Assembly: GCF_005870035.1 (NCBI RefSeq)
Contig: NZ_SWJG01000001.1
Coordinates: forward strand, 483,639 to 547,638
DNA from: Spirosoma lacussanchae
Lineage (GTDB): Bacteria > Bacteroidota > Bacteroidia > Cytophagales > Spirosomataceae
Direction of reading: 5' to 3'
DNA length: 64,000 nt
The notes below the pieces were generated by a model. That model did not search any database and was not told the origin of the DNA. It was given only the letters and a program-made list of their open reading frames with translations. The first letter of the stretch is position 1, and every line of letters starts with the position of its first letter. This document shows positions 17,701 to 25,998 of the stretch, piece after piece. The position numbers and the translations under genes were made by a program.

Positions 17701-18231
17701 AACGCGCATCCCGCGCCCTCCTCCGCCGGCAGCCGCTTTCACCATGACCGGAAACCCAATGCGCTGGGCTTCCTGCAGGGCAAACTCGGGCGACATATTT
17801 TCTTCGCGCGAGTCGGGAATGAGCGGTACGTTGGCGCTCATGGCCAGGTTTTTAGCCCGTACCTTATCGCCCAGGGCATCCATGGCTTCGGGCGACGGGC
17901 CAATGAAAATTATGCCTTCTTCACGACATCGGCGCGCCAGCTTCACGTTTTCGGACAGAAATCCGTAGCCGGGGTGAATGGCGTCGATCTGGTGACGTTT
18001 AGCCAGCAGGATGATTCCTTCCACATCGAGATACGGCTTCAGCGGATCTTCGTCGCGGCCAATCTGGTACGCTTCGTCGGCTTTGTAGCGGTGGAGTGAA
18101 TACCGGTCTTCGTAGGTATAGACAGCTACGGTGGTGATGCCAAGTTCGGTAGCAGCCCGCATGATGCGGATGGCAATTTCGCCCCGGTTGGCGACGAGCA
18201 GGCGTTTAATCGGGCGGATGTAATCTTTCAT
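14782..18231 (-). CDS. pyc: Pyruvate carboxylase
   Basis: The single chain has 1149 residues, the full length of the alpha4-type enzyme. Residues about 1-460 form the biotin carboxylase domain (LLVANRGEIAIRIMRA, ATP-grasp loop KAAAGGGGRGMR). About 535-830 form the carboxyltransferase barrel (DTTFRDGHQSLLATR). The C-terminal biotin carrier domain has the biotinylated Lys1115 in EAMKME. It adds bicarbonate to pyruvate with ATP to make oxaloacetate, which refills the TCA cycle and feeds gluconeogenesis. It is first in its unit, with DUF4870 downstream. The long upstream gap contains an inverted repeat that could be regulatory. Confidence 0.98.
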   Translation of the reverse strand: MKDYIRPIKRLLVANRGEIAIRIMRAATELGITTVAVYTYEDRYSLHRYKADEAYQIGRDEDPLKPYLDVEGIILLAKRHQIDAIHPGYGFLSENVKLARRCREEGIIFIGPSPEAMDALGDKVRAKNLAMSANVPLIPDSREENMSPEFALQEAQRIGFPVMVKAAAGGGGRGMRVVRNVDDFEKAFTEAKNEARNAFGDDTIFLEKFIEDPKHIEVQLLGDQHGNIVHLYERDCSVQRRFQKVVEVAPSFGLRQETKQKLYDYALQLGRAVNYSNAGTVEFLVDKNENIYFIEVNPRIQVEHTITEEVTGIDIVRTQILIAMGYQLSDNGIYINHQDEVPLNGFAIQCRITTEDPANGFKPDFGTIIAYRNAAGFGIRLDEGSSYAGMKISPYFDSMIVKVSARGRTLKGATQRLTRALVEFRIRGVKTNIGFLLNVISHPIFQRGEARVSFIENHPELFQLREPQDRSTRVLNYLADVIVNGNPEVKKKDDSKVFRTPVVPPFDTYGPYPAGNRNRLKELGRESFVQWVNDQKPILYTDTTFRDGHQSLLATRVRTQDLQRVAEGFAKAHPELFSMEVWGGATFDVAMRFLYESPWKRLAALREAMPNMLLQMLFRGSNAVGYSAYPDNLIERFVVQSWETGIDVFRIFDSLNWIDAMKVSIRAVRERTDALCEAAICYTGDMLSPAHPKYTLQYYLDLARQLEDEGAHLLAIKDMAGLLKPLAAEVLVRELKQAVSIPIHLHTHDTPGIQAASYLKAIDAGVDIVDCALGALSGLTSQPNFNSVVAMMQGHERECPINLSSLNAYSNYWEDVREYYYPFESGMKAGSAEVYENEIPGGQYSNLKPQAMATGLGDKFETLKKNYVVANQLFGDIVKVTPSSKVVGDMAIFMTANNLTADDVRTRGESLAFPESVKGFFKGELGQPVGGFPEDVQQAVLKGEEPIKGRPNEHLKPIDFDKDFAAFQEKYPNNDGFVDYLSYQMYPKVYDEYYKANEQYGDVSVIPTPAFFYGLKPGEEILIQIEEGKNILVRLLFQSEPDAFGMRTITFELNGQTRQVQVRDRASKVEKQMNAKVSKDGDVGAPLQGRLTRILVKEGDAVKKNQPLFVIEAMKMESIVAAPKEGKVAKVVLTEGIVVEQDDWVIALD

Positions 18232-18609
18232 GGTAGTCAGGCCAGCGTGGCTTCAGGTTGTACAGGTGTCGAAACGACAAGGCAAGATTATCGAAAATTT
18301 TGGGAAATGGAGAAGTTGCCATAGAAAGGAATTGTTTTTCATGGTAAATGACCCTCACAAGCGTCTGTATTCGTATAGGTTAGTTTACTTATTATTCGCT
18401 ATTACCTACTGTCAGGATCTTCGACCACTGACAGTAGGTAAGCGACCAGATCATCTATAAATTTCTATCGGGCAGACGCCTACAGTAACCAACGTCTACA
18501 GAAACCGGAGATACCATTGGCTTCGGGGTGGATAAGTAGGAAAGTCAGCTGGATGGCATGGCATTAAGCCGTAAACTTGCACTAAAAAAATCTATCACCA
18601 TTCACGACA
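18232..18609. other. Intergenic region with a large inverted repeat
   Basis: This 378-bp region separates pyc and the DUF2911 gene, which are divergent. A 14-bp perfect inverted repeat (18402-18415 and 18428-18441) extends to about 18 bp (18396-18445) if a two-base bulge is allowed, with the core TACCTACTGTCAG. It has no T-tract and sits roughly midway between the two start codons, so an operator or element relic is likelier than a terminator. No gene is apparent. Confidence 0.7.
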
Positions 18610-19449
18610 ATGTTTGCTCGTTTACTCTCAATGGCTGCCGTAGCCTGCCTGACCGGTACGGCGTATGCACAAATTCAGTTACCAGCCGCCAGCCCGTCGG
18701 CTACCGTATCGCAGCAGGTCGGTCTGGGTACCGTTACTGTCGAGTATGCCCGCCCGTCGCTCAAAGGCCGTTCCATGTTCGGCGACCAGGTTCCCTACGG
18801 TAAAGTATGGCGGACCGGCGCGAATAAAATAACCAATATCGTGCTGTCAGAAGATATGCTGGTGGCCGGCAAAACCATTCCCGCCGGCCGGTACGGGCTG
18901 TATGCCATTCCGACTGCTGCTGACTTTACGTTTATTGTCAACAAGGATGCGAATAGCTGGGGCGCGTATGACTACAAAGAAGCGAACGACGTGGCCCGGT
19001 TCGCGGTCAAAACCGAGACGGCAAACGCCCCGGCCGAAGCACTGACCTTCGAGTTTACCGACTTTACTCCCACGTCGGCCAACCTGACGCTGCGCTGGGA
19101 AAAACTGGTGGCGCGTTTACCCCTTAAAAACGATCCTGACGCCAAAATCATGGCCCAGATTGCCGAGCAAACGGCCAAAGCTGATGTTAAGCCGGGGGTG
19201 TTATCGGCCGCTGCCAACTACTATTACGACACCAACCGGGACATGAAGCAGGCCCTGACCTGGGCCAATAAAGTAGTCGAGTCAGAAAAGCAATACTGGA
19301 CTTATCACCTGCGGGCAAAGATTGCGGCCAAAACCGGCGACTGTAAACAGGCTCGTGCCGATGCCCAGCAATCGCTCGAACTGGCTAAGAAAGCCGGCGA
19401 TGATGCGTATATCAAGAATAACGAGCGCATTCTGGCCGACTGTAAGTAA
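18610..19449 (+). CDS. DUF2911 periplasmic protein
   Basis: The protein has 279 residues. A signal peptide ends in TGTAYAQ. The DUF2911 core follows (about residues 25-165), with the signatures VTVEYARPSLKGR, YGKVWRTGANKIT and PAGRYGLYAIP. The last 90 or so residues are helical and TPR-like (NYYYDTNRDMKQALTWANKV). The family is widespread in Bacteroidota; its function is unknown. It ends in a strong GC-rich hairpin. Confidence 0.92.
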   Translation: MFARLLSMAAVACLTGTAYAQIQLPAASPSATVSQQVGLGTVTVEYARPSLKGRSMFGDQVPYGKVWRTGANKITNIVLSEDMLVAGKTIPAGRYGLYAIPTAADFTFIVNKDANSWGAYDYKEANDVARFAVKTETANAPAEALTFEFTDFTPTSANLTLRWEKLVARLPLKNDPDAKIMAQIAEQTAKADVKPGVLSAAANYYYDTNRDMKQALTWANKVVESEKQYWTYHLRAKIAAKTGDCKQARADAQQSLELAKKAGDDAYIKNNERILADCK

Positions 19450-19455
19450 GCAGCG

Positions 19456-19495
19456 CACCGACGCGCCGGACGGGTTGCGGTCCGGCGCGTCGGTG
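19456..19495 (+). terminator. Hairpin terminator after DUF2911 gene
   Basis: Perfect 16-base GC-rich arms (19456-19471 and 19480-19495) with an 8-base loop lie 7 bp after the stop. There is no strong T-tract. Confidence 0.75.
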
Positions 19496-19519
19496 GGCGA
19501 TACATGAACCCCATTCCTG

Positions 19520-20179
19520 ATGTCTATTTCTGAGCGCGTCAGTCGTTTCGATGCTCACCAGCGGCTCTATCTGGCGCTGGGTGTTGCCCTGCTAACGGCG
19601 TTGGTGGTGATGCCGACCAACTATCAGATGCCCGTAAAGCTAACCCTGATCTGGATCGGGTATGCCTTCACGGTACTGGGGCTGATGTGGACGTCGATTT
19701 TGCTGGCGCATCCCCGCGATCTGCCCCGGCTCTCGCGCCTGCAGGATTCGAGCCGGACGTTTATTTTTGCGTTTGTGGTCGTGGCGGCTGTGGCGAGTTT
19801 GTTTGCCGTTGTGGCCCTGCTCGACAGCATGAAGCCAACCGAACGGGCCACGCACAGTACACTGGCTGTGCTGGCCGTTTTTAGTGCCTGGGCGCTGGTG
19901 CATACCGTGTTCATTATGCGATACGCGCACCTCTACTACGGCAACGACCCCCGACAAACGCATCGGCCGGGTGGACTCGATTTCCCGCACGAGCCCGAAC
20001 CGGATTACCTCGACTTTGCGTATTTCTCGTTCGTGATCGGGATGACGAGCCAGGTGTCTGACGTGGCCATTGGCTCGAAGGCCATGCGCCGGACAGCGCT
20101 CATCCATGGGGTACTCTCGTTTGGGTTCAATACCACCATCATCGCGCTGACCATCAGCGGCCTCGCCCCCCTGCTTTAG
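19520..20179 (+). CDS. DUF1345 membrane protein
   Basis: The protein has 219 residues. Hydrophobic helices are at about 17-30, 40-62, 82-102, 115-133 and the C-terminus. The DUF1345 hallmarks YAHLYY and LDFAYFSFVIGMTSQVSD are near residues 132 and 165. It is an inner-membrane protein of unknown function. Its 3' end overlaps the small convergent ORF at 20154-20336 by 26 bp. Confidence 0.9.
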   Translation: MSISERVSRFDAHQRLYLALGVALLTALVVMPTNYQMPVKLTLIWIGYAFTVLGLMWTSILLAHPRDLPRLSRLQDSSRTFIFAFVVVAAVASLFAVVALLDSMKPTERATHSTLAVLAVFSAWALVHTVFIMRYAHLYYGNDPRQTHRPGGLDFPHEPEPDYLDFAYFSFVIGMTSQVSDVAIGSKAMRRTALIHGVLSFGFNTTIIALTISGLAPLL

Positions 20180-20336
20180 CTTGCTGTTTGCGGGCTTTCT
20201 CGGCCTGCTCGCGCTCATATTCTTCCCGATGCCGTTTGTCTGACTCCAGGGTGCGGTACAGGCCGTTGAGAACATAGATGTCGTCTACTTCATCGATGAG
20301 CCGGTGCAGGTGTTCTCGGACTTGGGTAATATTCAT
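20154..20336 (-). CDS. Small charged helical protein, antitoxin-like start
   Basis: This 60-residue protein starts with ATG at 20336; the frame is open further upstream but no better start is seen. The first 30 residues (ITQVREHLHRLIDEVDDIYV) resemble the N-terminal helices of addiction-module antitoxins. The second half is very rich in Glu, Arg and Lys. No toxin-like partner lies next to it. The tail-to-tail overlap with DUF1345 is unusual. It is a plausible but unproven gene. Confidence 0.55.
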   Translation of the reverse strand: MNITQVREHLHRLIDEVDDIYVLNGLYRTLESDKRHREEYEREQAEKARKQQAKAGGRGR

Positions 20337-20449
20337 TCGTTTTATCGGGTGACACGCCACTAAGCTGACGCGTACGGAAAATAGAGGTGATTTTCGTCCC
20401 GGCTGCGTATATCCGGTTGTTCTTATAACGCACCAGCGCCCGTTTTGGG

Positions 20450-21685
20450 TCAGTGAAAAAAGAAATAGCCGAGCGCGATACCGGCAATAACACCGACCAG
20501 ATCGGCAAACAGACCGTACGGAATGGCGTAGCGCGTGTTGCGGATGCCTACCGAGCCGAAGTAGAGCGCTACGATGTAAAACGTCGTATCGGCCGACCCC
20601 TGAAAGATACACACCAGCCGCCCCACGAATGAGTCGGGGCCAAACTGCTTCATGGCGTCGATCATCAGCGCCCGTGCGCCCGAGCCACTCAGCGGTTTCA
20701 TGAGCGCCACGGGCAGGGCATCGGTAAAGTCGGTATTCAGCCCCGTCAGGTCGAACAGGTATTTCATGCTGCCCACGAGGTAGTCCATAGCGCCTGCATT
20801 TCGAAACGCACCGATTGCCACCAGCATCCCAACCAGATACGGAATAATGCGCACCGAGGTTTCAAACCCGCCTTTGGCGCCTTCGATAAAGGTCTCAAAA
20901 ACAGGTACTTTTCGACGCATGGCCCCCAGCAGAAATGACACAACGATGGTCAGCAGAATCAGGTTGCCCGTTACTTTCGAGATGACTTCGATTTCTTCTT
21001 TTGGCTTGCCCGATAGCCACCACAGGGCCAGCGCAATCAGGCCGGTGATGCCCCCGAGCCAGCCGAGTACAGTGGTGTTCAGCAGGTTGATACGCTGTTT
21101 GAGCGCAACGGCTACCAGCGCTACCACGGTGGTGACGTAAGTGCCGATGATGCAGGGAATAAAGATATCAGACGGGTCTTTAGCGCCCAGAATAGCCCGC
21201 TGAGCCATGATGCTGAGCGGTATGATCGTCAGCCCCGAGGTGTGCAGGACCAGGAACATGATCTGCGCGTTCGAGGCTGTGTCTTTGTTGGGGTTTAACT
21301 CCTGGAGGCTACTCATGGCCCGTAGGCCGAAGGGCGTAGCTGCATTGTCGAGGCCGAGCATGTTGGCCGAAAAGTTCATGATCATCTGCCCGTTGGCCGG
21401 GTGATCTTTCGGCACCTCGGGAAAGAGTTTGTGGAAGAACGGCCCGATGATCCGCGCCAGAAAATTGATGGCCCCGGCTTTCTCGCCTACGTTCAGCAGC
21501 CCCAGAAAAAACGTCATTACGCCCGCCAGCGGCAACGCAATGTCCATGACCGCTACCTTCGACGAGTCGAACAGGCCTTCAACAATGATCTTGAAAATTT
21601 CGGTGTCGCCCAGAAAAATGAGCTTGGCCAGCGCCACCAGAAAGGCAATCAGAAAAAAAGCAACCCAGATGTAATTTAGAGCCAT
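20450..21685 (-). CDS. SpmA-SpmB fused nucleoside-recognition membrane protein
   Basis: The protein has 411 residues and many membrane segments. The first half matches SpmA (Gate domain; MNFSANMLGLDNAATPFGLRAM). The second half matches SpmB (VRIIPYLVGMLVAIGAFRNAGA, then PLSGSGARALMIDAM and FQGSADTTFYIVALYFGS). In Bacillus these are two spore-maturation proteins. Here they form one chain, as is usual in Bacteroidota, which do not sporulate. The transported substrate is not established. Confidence 0.92.
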   Translation of the reverse strand: MALNYIWVAFFLIAFLVALAKLIFLGDTEIFKIIVEGLFDSSKVAVMDIALPLAGVMTFFLGLLNVGEKAGAINFLARIIGPFFHKLFPEVPKDHPANGQMIMNFSANMLGLDNAATPFGLRAMSSLQELNPNKDTASNAQIMFLVLHTSGLTIIPLSIMAQRAILGAKDPSDIFIPCIIGTYVTTVVALVAVALKQRINLLNTTVLGWLGGITGLIALALWWLSGKPKEEIEVISKVTGNLILLTIVVSFLLGAMRRKVPVFETFIEGAKGGFETSVRIIPYLVGMLVAIGAFRNAGAMDYLVGSMKYLFDLTGLNTDFTDALPVALMKPLSGSGARALMIDAMKQFGPDSFVGRLVCIFQGSADTTFYIVALYFGSVGIRNTRYAIPYGLFADLVGVIAGIALGYFFFH

Positions 21686-21806
21686 CAGTCTCGATGAGTG
21701 AAAGAGCGAATGAAGAGAAGAGCGATCGACTTCGTCTGCGTCCCTGCGCCAGCTTTGGTTATAAATCCTGTAAGTTTACACGATCGACCGGCACAAATCA
21801 ATCTTC

Positions 21807-22508
21807 ATGAACGACTACCTCACGAAGCAGCCCCATTTTATCGCGTTTCTGCTCCTGCTTTCCCTGTTTCCGTCATTGACAACCTCGCTTACGGCCCAGT
21901 CGCTCGAAGGCGCTATGAAAAAACAAGGCCTTGTCGACGTACAGGCGGTAGACCCGTCTATTCTGGTCGAACTGAAGTATTCGACGACCGATAATTTTGT
22001 CGGGAAAGATGTCTACGGCGACCTGACGCGGGCGTACATGCAGCCAATGGCGGCCCAAAAGCTAGCCAGTGCCAGCCGGGCGTTACAGGCCCGGCACCCC
22101 GACCTTCGCCTGCTGGTCTACGATGCGGCCCGCCCGCGCAAGGCGCAATGGAATCTCTGGAACGCCCTGCCTGAGCTAGCTGAGGGCGAACGCCAGAAAT
22201 ACGTAGCTGACCCGCGCAAAGGATCTATTCATAACTACGGTTGCGCGGTTGACCTGACTGTGGCCACAACGGAGGGGAAACCCCTCGATATGGGCACCAA
22301 ATACGATTTCTTCGGTGAACTGGCGTACCCGTCCGAAGAGGAACGGTTGCTTAAAGCCGGTAAGCTCACGAAACAGCAGGTAGAGAACCGGCGTATTCTT
22401 CGCACGGCGATGCGGGCGGGTGGTTTCAGCTCCATCGAGTTCGAGTGGTGGCATTTCAACGCCCTGTCCCGCGAAAAAGCCAAAATGATGTTCCGGATTG
22501 TCGATTGA
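21807..22508 (+). CDS. VanX/DdpX-type D-Ala-D-Ala dipeptidase
   Basis: The protein has 233 residues. An N-terminal hydrophobic signal ends near TAQS. M15D zinc-peptidase motifs follow: YDAARPRKAQW, the metal motif SIHNYGCAVDLT (His and Asp ligands), and EFEWWHF with the catalytic Glu and third ligand His. The enzyme hydrolyses D-Ala-D-Ala dipeptide. Being exported, it probably recycles peptidoglycan fragments rather than giving vancomycin resistance; no vanA/vanH partners are present. It converges on panC, and no terminator was seen in the 128-bp gap. Confidence 0.92.
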   Translation: MNDYLTKQPHFIAFLLLLSLFPSLTTSLTAQSLEGAMKKQGLVDVQAVDPSILVELKYSTTDNFVGKDVYGDLTRAYMQPMAAQKLASASRALQARHPDLRLLVYDAARPRKAQWNLWNALPELAEGERQKYVADPRKGSIHNYGCAVDLTVATTEGKPLDMGTKYDFFGELAYPSEEERLLKAGKLTKQQVENRRILRTAMRAGGFSSIEFEWWHFNALSREKAKMMFRIVD

Positions 22509-22636
22509 GCCGTTACCACCCAACGCTGTCGGTGCGACATATTGGCCAGGTGCAACAATGGCGTATTCGGCTGGGCGCTGTGCCTTCATAAACAACGAAC
22601 CATCACGACCCCGCCTACCTCCCGAAACAGGTTTTC

Positions 22637-23476
22637 TCAAAATACCAGATTATCGATCAGGCGGACGTTACCGAGGTGGGCAGCCAGGCAGATAGCCGTC
22701 TGGCCGGGCGCCAGCACTTCGTTAGCCAGTTGCAACGTATCGGCGTTGGCTACTTCGACATACTCCAGCCGGAAACTGCGGTGGTTAGTGAAAAAACCGG
22801 TTACAGCCGCCTTCGCCTGTGTCGTACTCTGGCCCTCGCGCAGCAGATCATGAGCCAGCGTCAGCGCTTCGTGCAGGGCGGGTGCCTGCTCCCGTTCGGC
22901 CGGGGTCAGGTTGCGGTTGCGCGACGACATAGCCAGTCCGTCGGTTTCGCGGACGGTAGGGCATCGAATCAACTCGACCGGGAAACTTAGATCACGGATG
23001 AGTCGGCGCACTACGGCGACCTGTTGCAGATCTTTCTGGCCGAAATACGCCCGATTCGGCTGAACAATATTGAAGAGTTTGGCGACTACGATGCCCACGC
23101 CGTTGAAGTGACCCGGACGCATAGCGCCTTCCATGACCGTTTCCAGCTCGCCGAAGTTCAGTTTGAGCAGGGGGGGCTCGGGATACATCTCGTCGACAGA
23201 AGGCGCAAAAACTACGTCGCAGCCCGCCGTTTCGAGCAGCCGACAGTCCTCCTCAAGCGTGCGCGGGTACCGGGCCAGGTCGTCGGGGTTATTAAACTGC
23301 ACCGGGTTAACGAATATACTGCAGACAACCAGATCGTTCTCCTGCCTGGCCTGCTGAATCAGGGTTAGATGCCCATCGTGCAGGGCGCCCATGGTAGGCA
23401 CAAGCGCAACAGACTGAGCGGGTTGGCGGGAAGAAAGCTGTTGACGAAGCGAAGCAATTGAGTGAATGAGGAGCAT
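22637..23476 (-). CDS. panC: Pantoate--beta-alanine ligase
   Basis: The protein has 279 residues. Signatures: VPTMGALHDGH (residues 27-37, the HIGH-like motif), FVNPVQFN, the pantoate-binding FGQKDLQQ, and MSSRNRNL (KMSKS-like). It joins pantoate and beta-alanine using ATP, the last step to vitamin B5 for CoA. The beta-alanine maker PanD is encoded 40 kb away at the right edge. It is divergent from the GlgA-like gene, an arrangement common in Bacteroidota. Confidence 0.97.
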   Translation of the reverse strand: MLLIHSIASLRQQLSSRQPAQSVALVPTMGALHDGHLTLIQQARQENDLVVCSIFVNPVQFNNPDDLARYPRTLEEDCRLLETAGCDVVFAPSVDEMYPEPPLLKLNFGELETVMEGAMRPGHFNGVGIVVAKLFNIVQPNRAYFGQKDLQQVAVVRRLIRDLSFPVELIRCPTVRETDGLAMSSRNRNLTPAEREQAPALHEALTLAHDLLREGQSTTQAKAAVTGFFTNHRSFRLEYVEVANADTLQLANEVLAPGQTAICLAAHLGNVRLIDNLVF

Positions 23477-23584
23477 AAAGTAGACGAGCTTGGACGCAGA
23501 GCCGGGCGTAGGAAACCGGGCTGAAACAAGCCGTGGGGCTTATTTTTCAGGCTATGCGATCCTTCTTTTTTTGCACAAATCTTA

Positions 23585-23615
23585 TTGAAATACGGGAAAA
23601 AATTGTATAATTTTG
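23585..23615 (+). promoter_or_regulatory. Bacteroidota promoter for GlgA-like/DUF4270 genes
   Basis: A -33 TTG (23585-23587), a 20-bp spacer and a -7 TAATTTTG (23608-23615) match the TTG-N19-TAnnTTTG consensus. The GlgA-like ATG is 44 bp downstream. Confidence 0.7.
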
Positions 23616-23658
23616 CAAGTTTTTTGGTTCTCTCAGACAACACCCGCTTCCCGTTCTT

Positions 23659-24465
23659 ATGAGCAAATTACGTATTCTTTACGTTGCCAGCGAGATTAAT
23701 CCCTTTCTGAAAACGTCCGATGTTGCCGATTTCGTCCGTAAACTGCCGCAGGCTATGCAGGAGCGGGGCATGGAAATTCGAATCCTGGTGCCGCGCTTTG
23801 GACTGATCAACGAACGCAAAAACCGCTTGCACGAAGTAGTACGGTTGTCGGGTATCAATATTGCCGTGGGTGATGAAGAGAAACCGTTGATTATCAAGGT
23901 GGCTTCGATTCCAACGGCCAAGCTACAGGTCTATTTTATTGATAACGAAGACTATTTCCAGCGGAAGTACGTTTTCCATGACAAAGAGAATCGCTTTTAC
24001 GAAGACAACGACGAGCGGGCTATCTTCTTCTGCAAAGGCGTGCTCGAAACCGTCAAAAAGTTAGGCTGGGCGCCCGATATTGTCCATTGCAACGACTGGA
24101 TGACCGCCCTGATTCCGCTGTACCTCAAGACAACCTATAAAAACGACCCCATGTTTAAAGACACCAAGTCGGTTTTTACGGTTTATAATAACGCCTTTGA
24201 GCATCGCTTTGAAGGCGACATCATCGAAAAGGCCCGGATGATGGACATCGACGACGAAATGCTGGCAGAATTGAAAACGGCTGATTTCCCCGGCTTCATT
24301 CGGATTGGCTCGACCTACGCAGACGCTGTGGTTCGCGCCGAAGAAGAGTCGAGCGAAAGTCTCAACGCCATTTTAACTGATTTACCCGAACATAAATTTG
24401 ATGCTGCCGACGATGAAGATGTTGCCGAACGTTATTACAACCTGTACACGCAGCTGGCTGGGTAG
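23659..24465 (+). CDS. Glycogen/starch synthase-like GT5 N-terminal half
   Basis: The protein has 268 residues and matches only the N-terminal Rossmann half of GlgA (GT5), which is normally about 480 residues. RILYVASEINPF and DIVHCNDWMTALIPLYL are typical. The ADP-glucose loop KTGGLADV of true synthases is replaced by KTSDVADF, and the C-terminal half that completes the active site is absent. It is a conserved short form in Bacteroidota beside panC and a DUF4270 gene. Glycogen-synthase activity is doubtful; a binding or regulatory role is possible (inference). Confidence 0.88.
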   Translation: MSKLRILYVASEINPFLKTSDVADFVRKLPQAMQERGMEIRILVPRFGLINERKNRLHEVVRLSGINIAVGDEEKPLIIKVASIPTAKLQVYFIDNEDYFQRKYVFHDKENRFYEDNDERAIFFCKGVLETVKKLGWAPDIVHCNDWMTALIPLYLKTTYKNDPMFKDTKSVFTVYNNAFEHRFEGDIIEKARMMDIDDEMLAELKTADFPGFIRIGSTYADAVVRAEEESSESLNAILTDLPEHKFDAADDEDVAERYYNLYTQLAG

Positions 24466-25858
24466 ACTAACTCTACTGGCCGGTGCTGTAGCGGGCGTTC
24501 TGGCCTGTGAAGAACCTAAAGAAATTGGGCTGACTCCCACCACGCCCGTTACTGTTTCTTATACTGATACGCTGACCGTTACGCGCGAAACCATTCGGTT
24601 CGACTCGGTCCGGAGCAATGACCAGAGTACCATGCTGGTGGGCCGGTATACCGATCCCATCTTTGGCCGGGTGCAGACCCGGTCGTTCGTGCAGCTGTCG
24701 CTGGGGTCTAATTTCGTCGTGACCGACTCGGCCACGACCAATGTAACGCCCGCCAGCCGTATCGTTTATGATTCGACGCGCCTGTTTCTGGACTACGATC
24801 AGCTGTATTACGGCGATACTACCCAGACGCAGGAACTCCAGATTTACCGGCTCACCGACAGTCTGAACACATCAATTAACTACGATATCAGCAGCAACGT
24901 ACCGGCCGAAACCCAGCCGCTGATTCGGCAAACCATCCGGCCGCGTCCCAACACAACGGATTCGCTGTCGTTCAAGCTGACCGTGCCCGATGCATTTGGG
25001 CGGGAACTGATGGCGCTGGCCAATACGGAAGCGGGGAAAACAACCAATCCGGCCTTGTTCCGGGCGCAGGTCCGGCGCGGGCTGATGCTGACAACGACCT
25101 CCTCCAACCAGGCGGCTGTGATCGGCTTCTCGACCGGGTCGGCGGTGGTAGTCTACTACCACGTTGAAGGCGAAAGACGGGTGCGGTTCCAGATTTTCTC
25201 GCTGGCCGGGAAGCGATTCAACCAGATCACGGCCGACCGTTCCGGTACCGCGCTGGCCAATCTACAGCGGGGGCATGTACTGCCAGCCTCGGCTACGAAT
25301 GATCGTACCTTCGTTCAGCCGGGTACGGGCGTAACCACCCGGCTCACGTTCCCGACGCTAACCCGGTTTGTACAGCAGGCGCGGGTAGCTATCAACCGGG
25401 CCGATCTGATCATTACGCCAACCCGATCAACGAATGACAATATCTATGCGCCCTACCTGATGTCGCTGGCCGAGGTCGATGAGAAAAACGTGCTGCGCCG
25501 GGTAGACGTAACGGGTTCGGGTACGAGCCGGTTTGGCGGCTTCCCGTTCATCGTTCCTACAACGGGCCCGACCGACCGGACCGCCATCAGCTTTGCGCGG
25601 CCACAACAGGTGCAACTGCGTGATCGCACCCGCGATTATACCTTTGATATGACGGGCTACCTGCAGTCGATCGTAATTGGCATTACGCCCAATACGGGGC
25701 TGGCACTGGTAGCGCCGGGCGGCACGCTCTTTCCGCAGAATGCGAACGGGGGCGTTAGCGATGCCACCCAGGCTTTCCTGACCGACCGGGTCTGGCGGGC
25801 CGCGCTTGACGGCAAATCCAGTGTGAAGCTGGTGGTCTTCTATACCACCTCGAACTAG
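24419..25858 (+). CDS. DUF4270 lipoprotein
   Basis: The frame is open from an ATG at 24398; ATGs also occur at 24401, 24413 and 24419. The last gives a compact lipoprotein signal (RLTLLAGAVAGVLAC), so it is preferred. It overlaps the upstream GlgA-like gene by 47 bp (68 bp for the longest form). The mature protein, about 450 residues, is beta-rich with DUF4270 features (VGRYTDPIFGRVQTRSFVQL). The family is a Bacteroidota outer-envelope protein of unknown function. Overlap implies coupled expression. Confidence 0.88.
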   Translation: MLPNVITTCTRSWLGRLTLLAGAVAGVLACEEPKEIGLTPTTPVTVSYTDTLTVTRETIRFDSVRSNDQSTMLVGRYTDPIFGRVQTRSFVQLSLGSNFVVTDSATTNVTPASRIVYDSTRLFLDYDQLYYGDTTQTQELQIYRLTDSLNTSINYDISSNVPAETQPLIRQTIRPRPNTTDSLSFKLTVPDAFGRELMALANTEAGKTTNPALFRAQVRRGLMLTTTSSNQAAVIGFSTGSAVVVYYHVEGERRVRFQIFSLAGKRFNQITADRSGTALANLQRGHVLPASATNDRTFVQPGTGVTTRLTFPTLTRFVQQARVAINRADLIITPTRSTNDNIYAPYLMSLAEVDEKNVLRRVDVTGSGTSRFGGFPFIVPTTGPTDRTAISFARPQQVQLRDRTRDYTFDMTGYLQSIVIGITPNTGLALVAPGGTLFPQNANGGVSDATQAFLTDRVWRAALDGKSSVKLVVFYTTSN

Positions 25859-25889
25859 GAGCCGCCGGACCGTCAGATTGACTTTTTCC

Positions 25890-25914
25890 AAAAAGCCGGA
25901 TTATCCGGCTTTTT
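25890..25914 (+). terminator. Rho-independent terminator after DUF4270 gene
   Basis: Arms AAAAAGCCGG (25890-25899) and CCGGCTTTTT (25905-25914) around ATTAT form a classic short hairpin with a T-run. Confidence 0.85.
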
Positions 25915-25957
25915 GTATTTGCTTTATACCCAGGACCGGACATTGGCCGATCTGGTT

Positions 25958-25965
25958 TATGTTTG
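25958..25965 (+). promoter_or_regulatory. -7 element for glmS
   Basis: TATGTTTG matches TAnnTTTG, 33 bp upstream of the glmS ATG and after the terminator. No TTG lies at the ideal -33 distance, so this is a partial promoter call. Confidence 0.5.
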
Positions 25966-25998
25966 TAACCCTGTTAACATTTTATCAAGAATCGACTT

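Noticed and set aside
16513-18099. 528-codon plus-strand ORF
   Set aside because: It is antisense to pyruvate carboxylase, whose motifs are unmistakable.
21807-22508. VanX-like gene as vancomycin resistance
   Set aside because: No vanH, vanA, vanS or vanR neighbours; the exported form fits cell-wall recycling.
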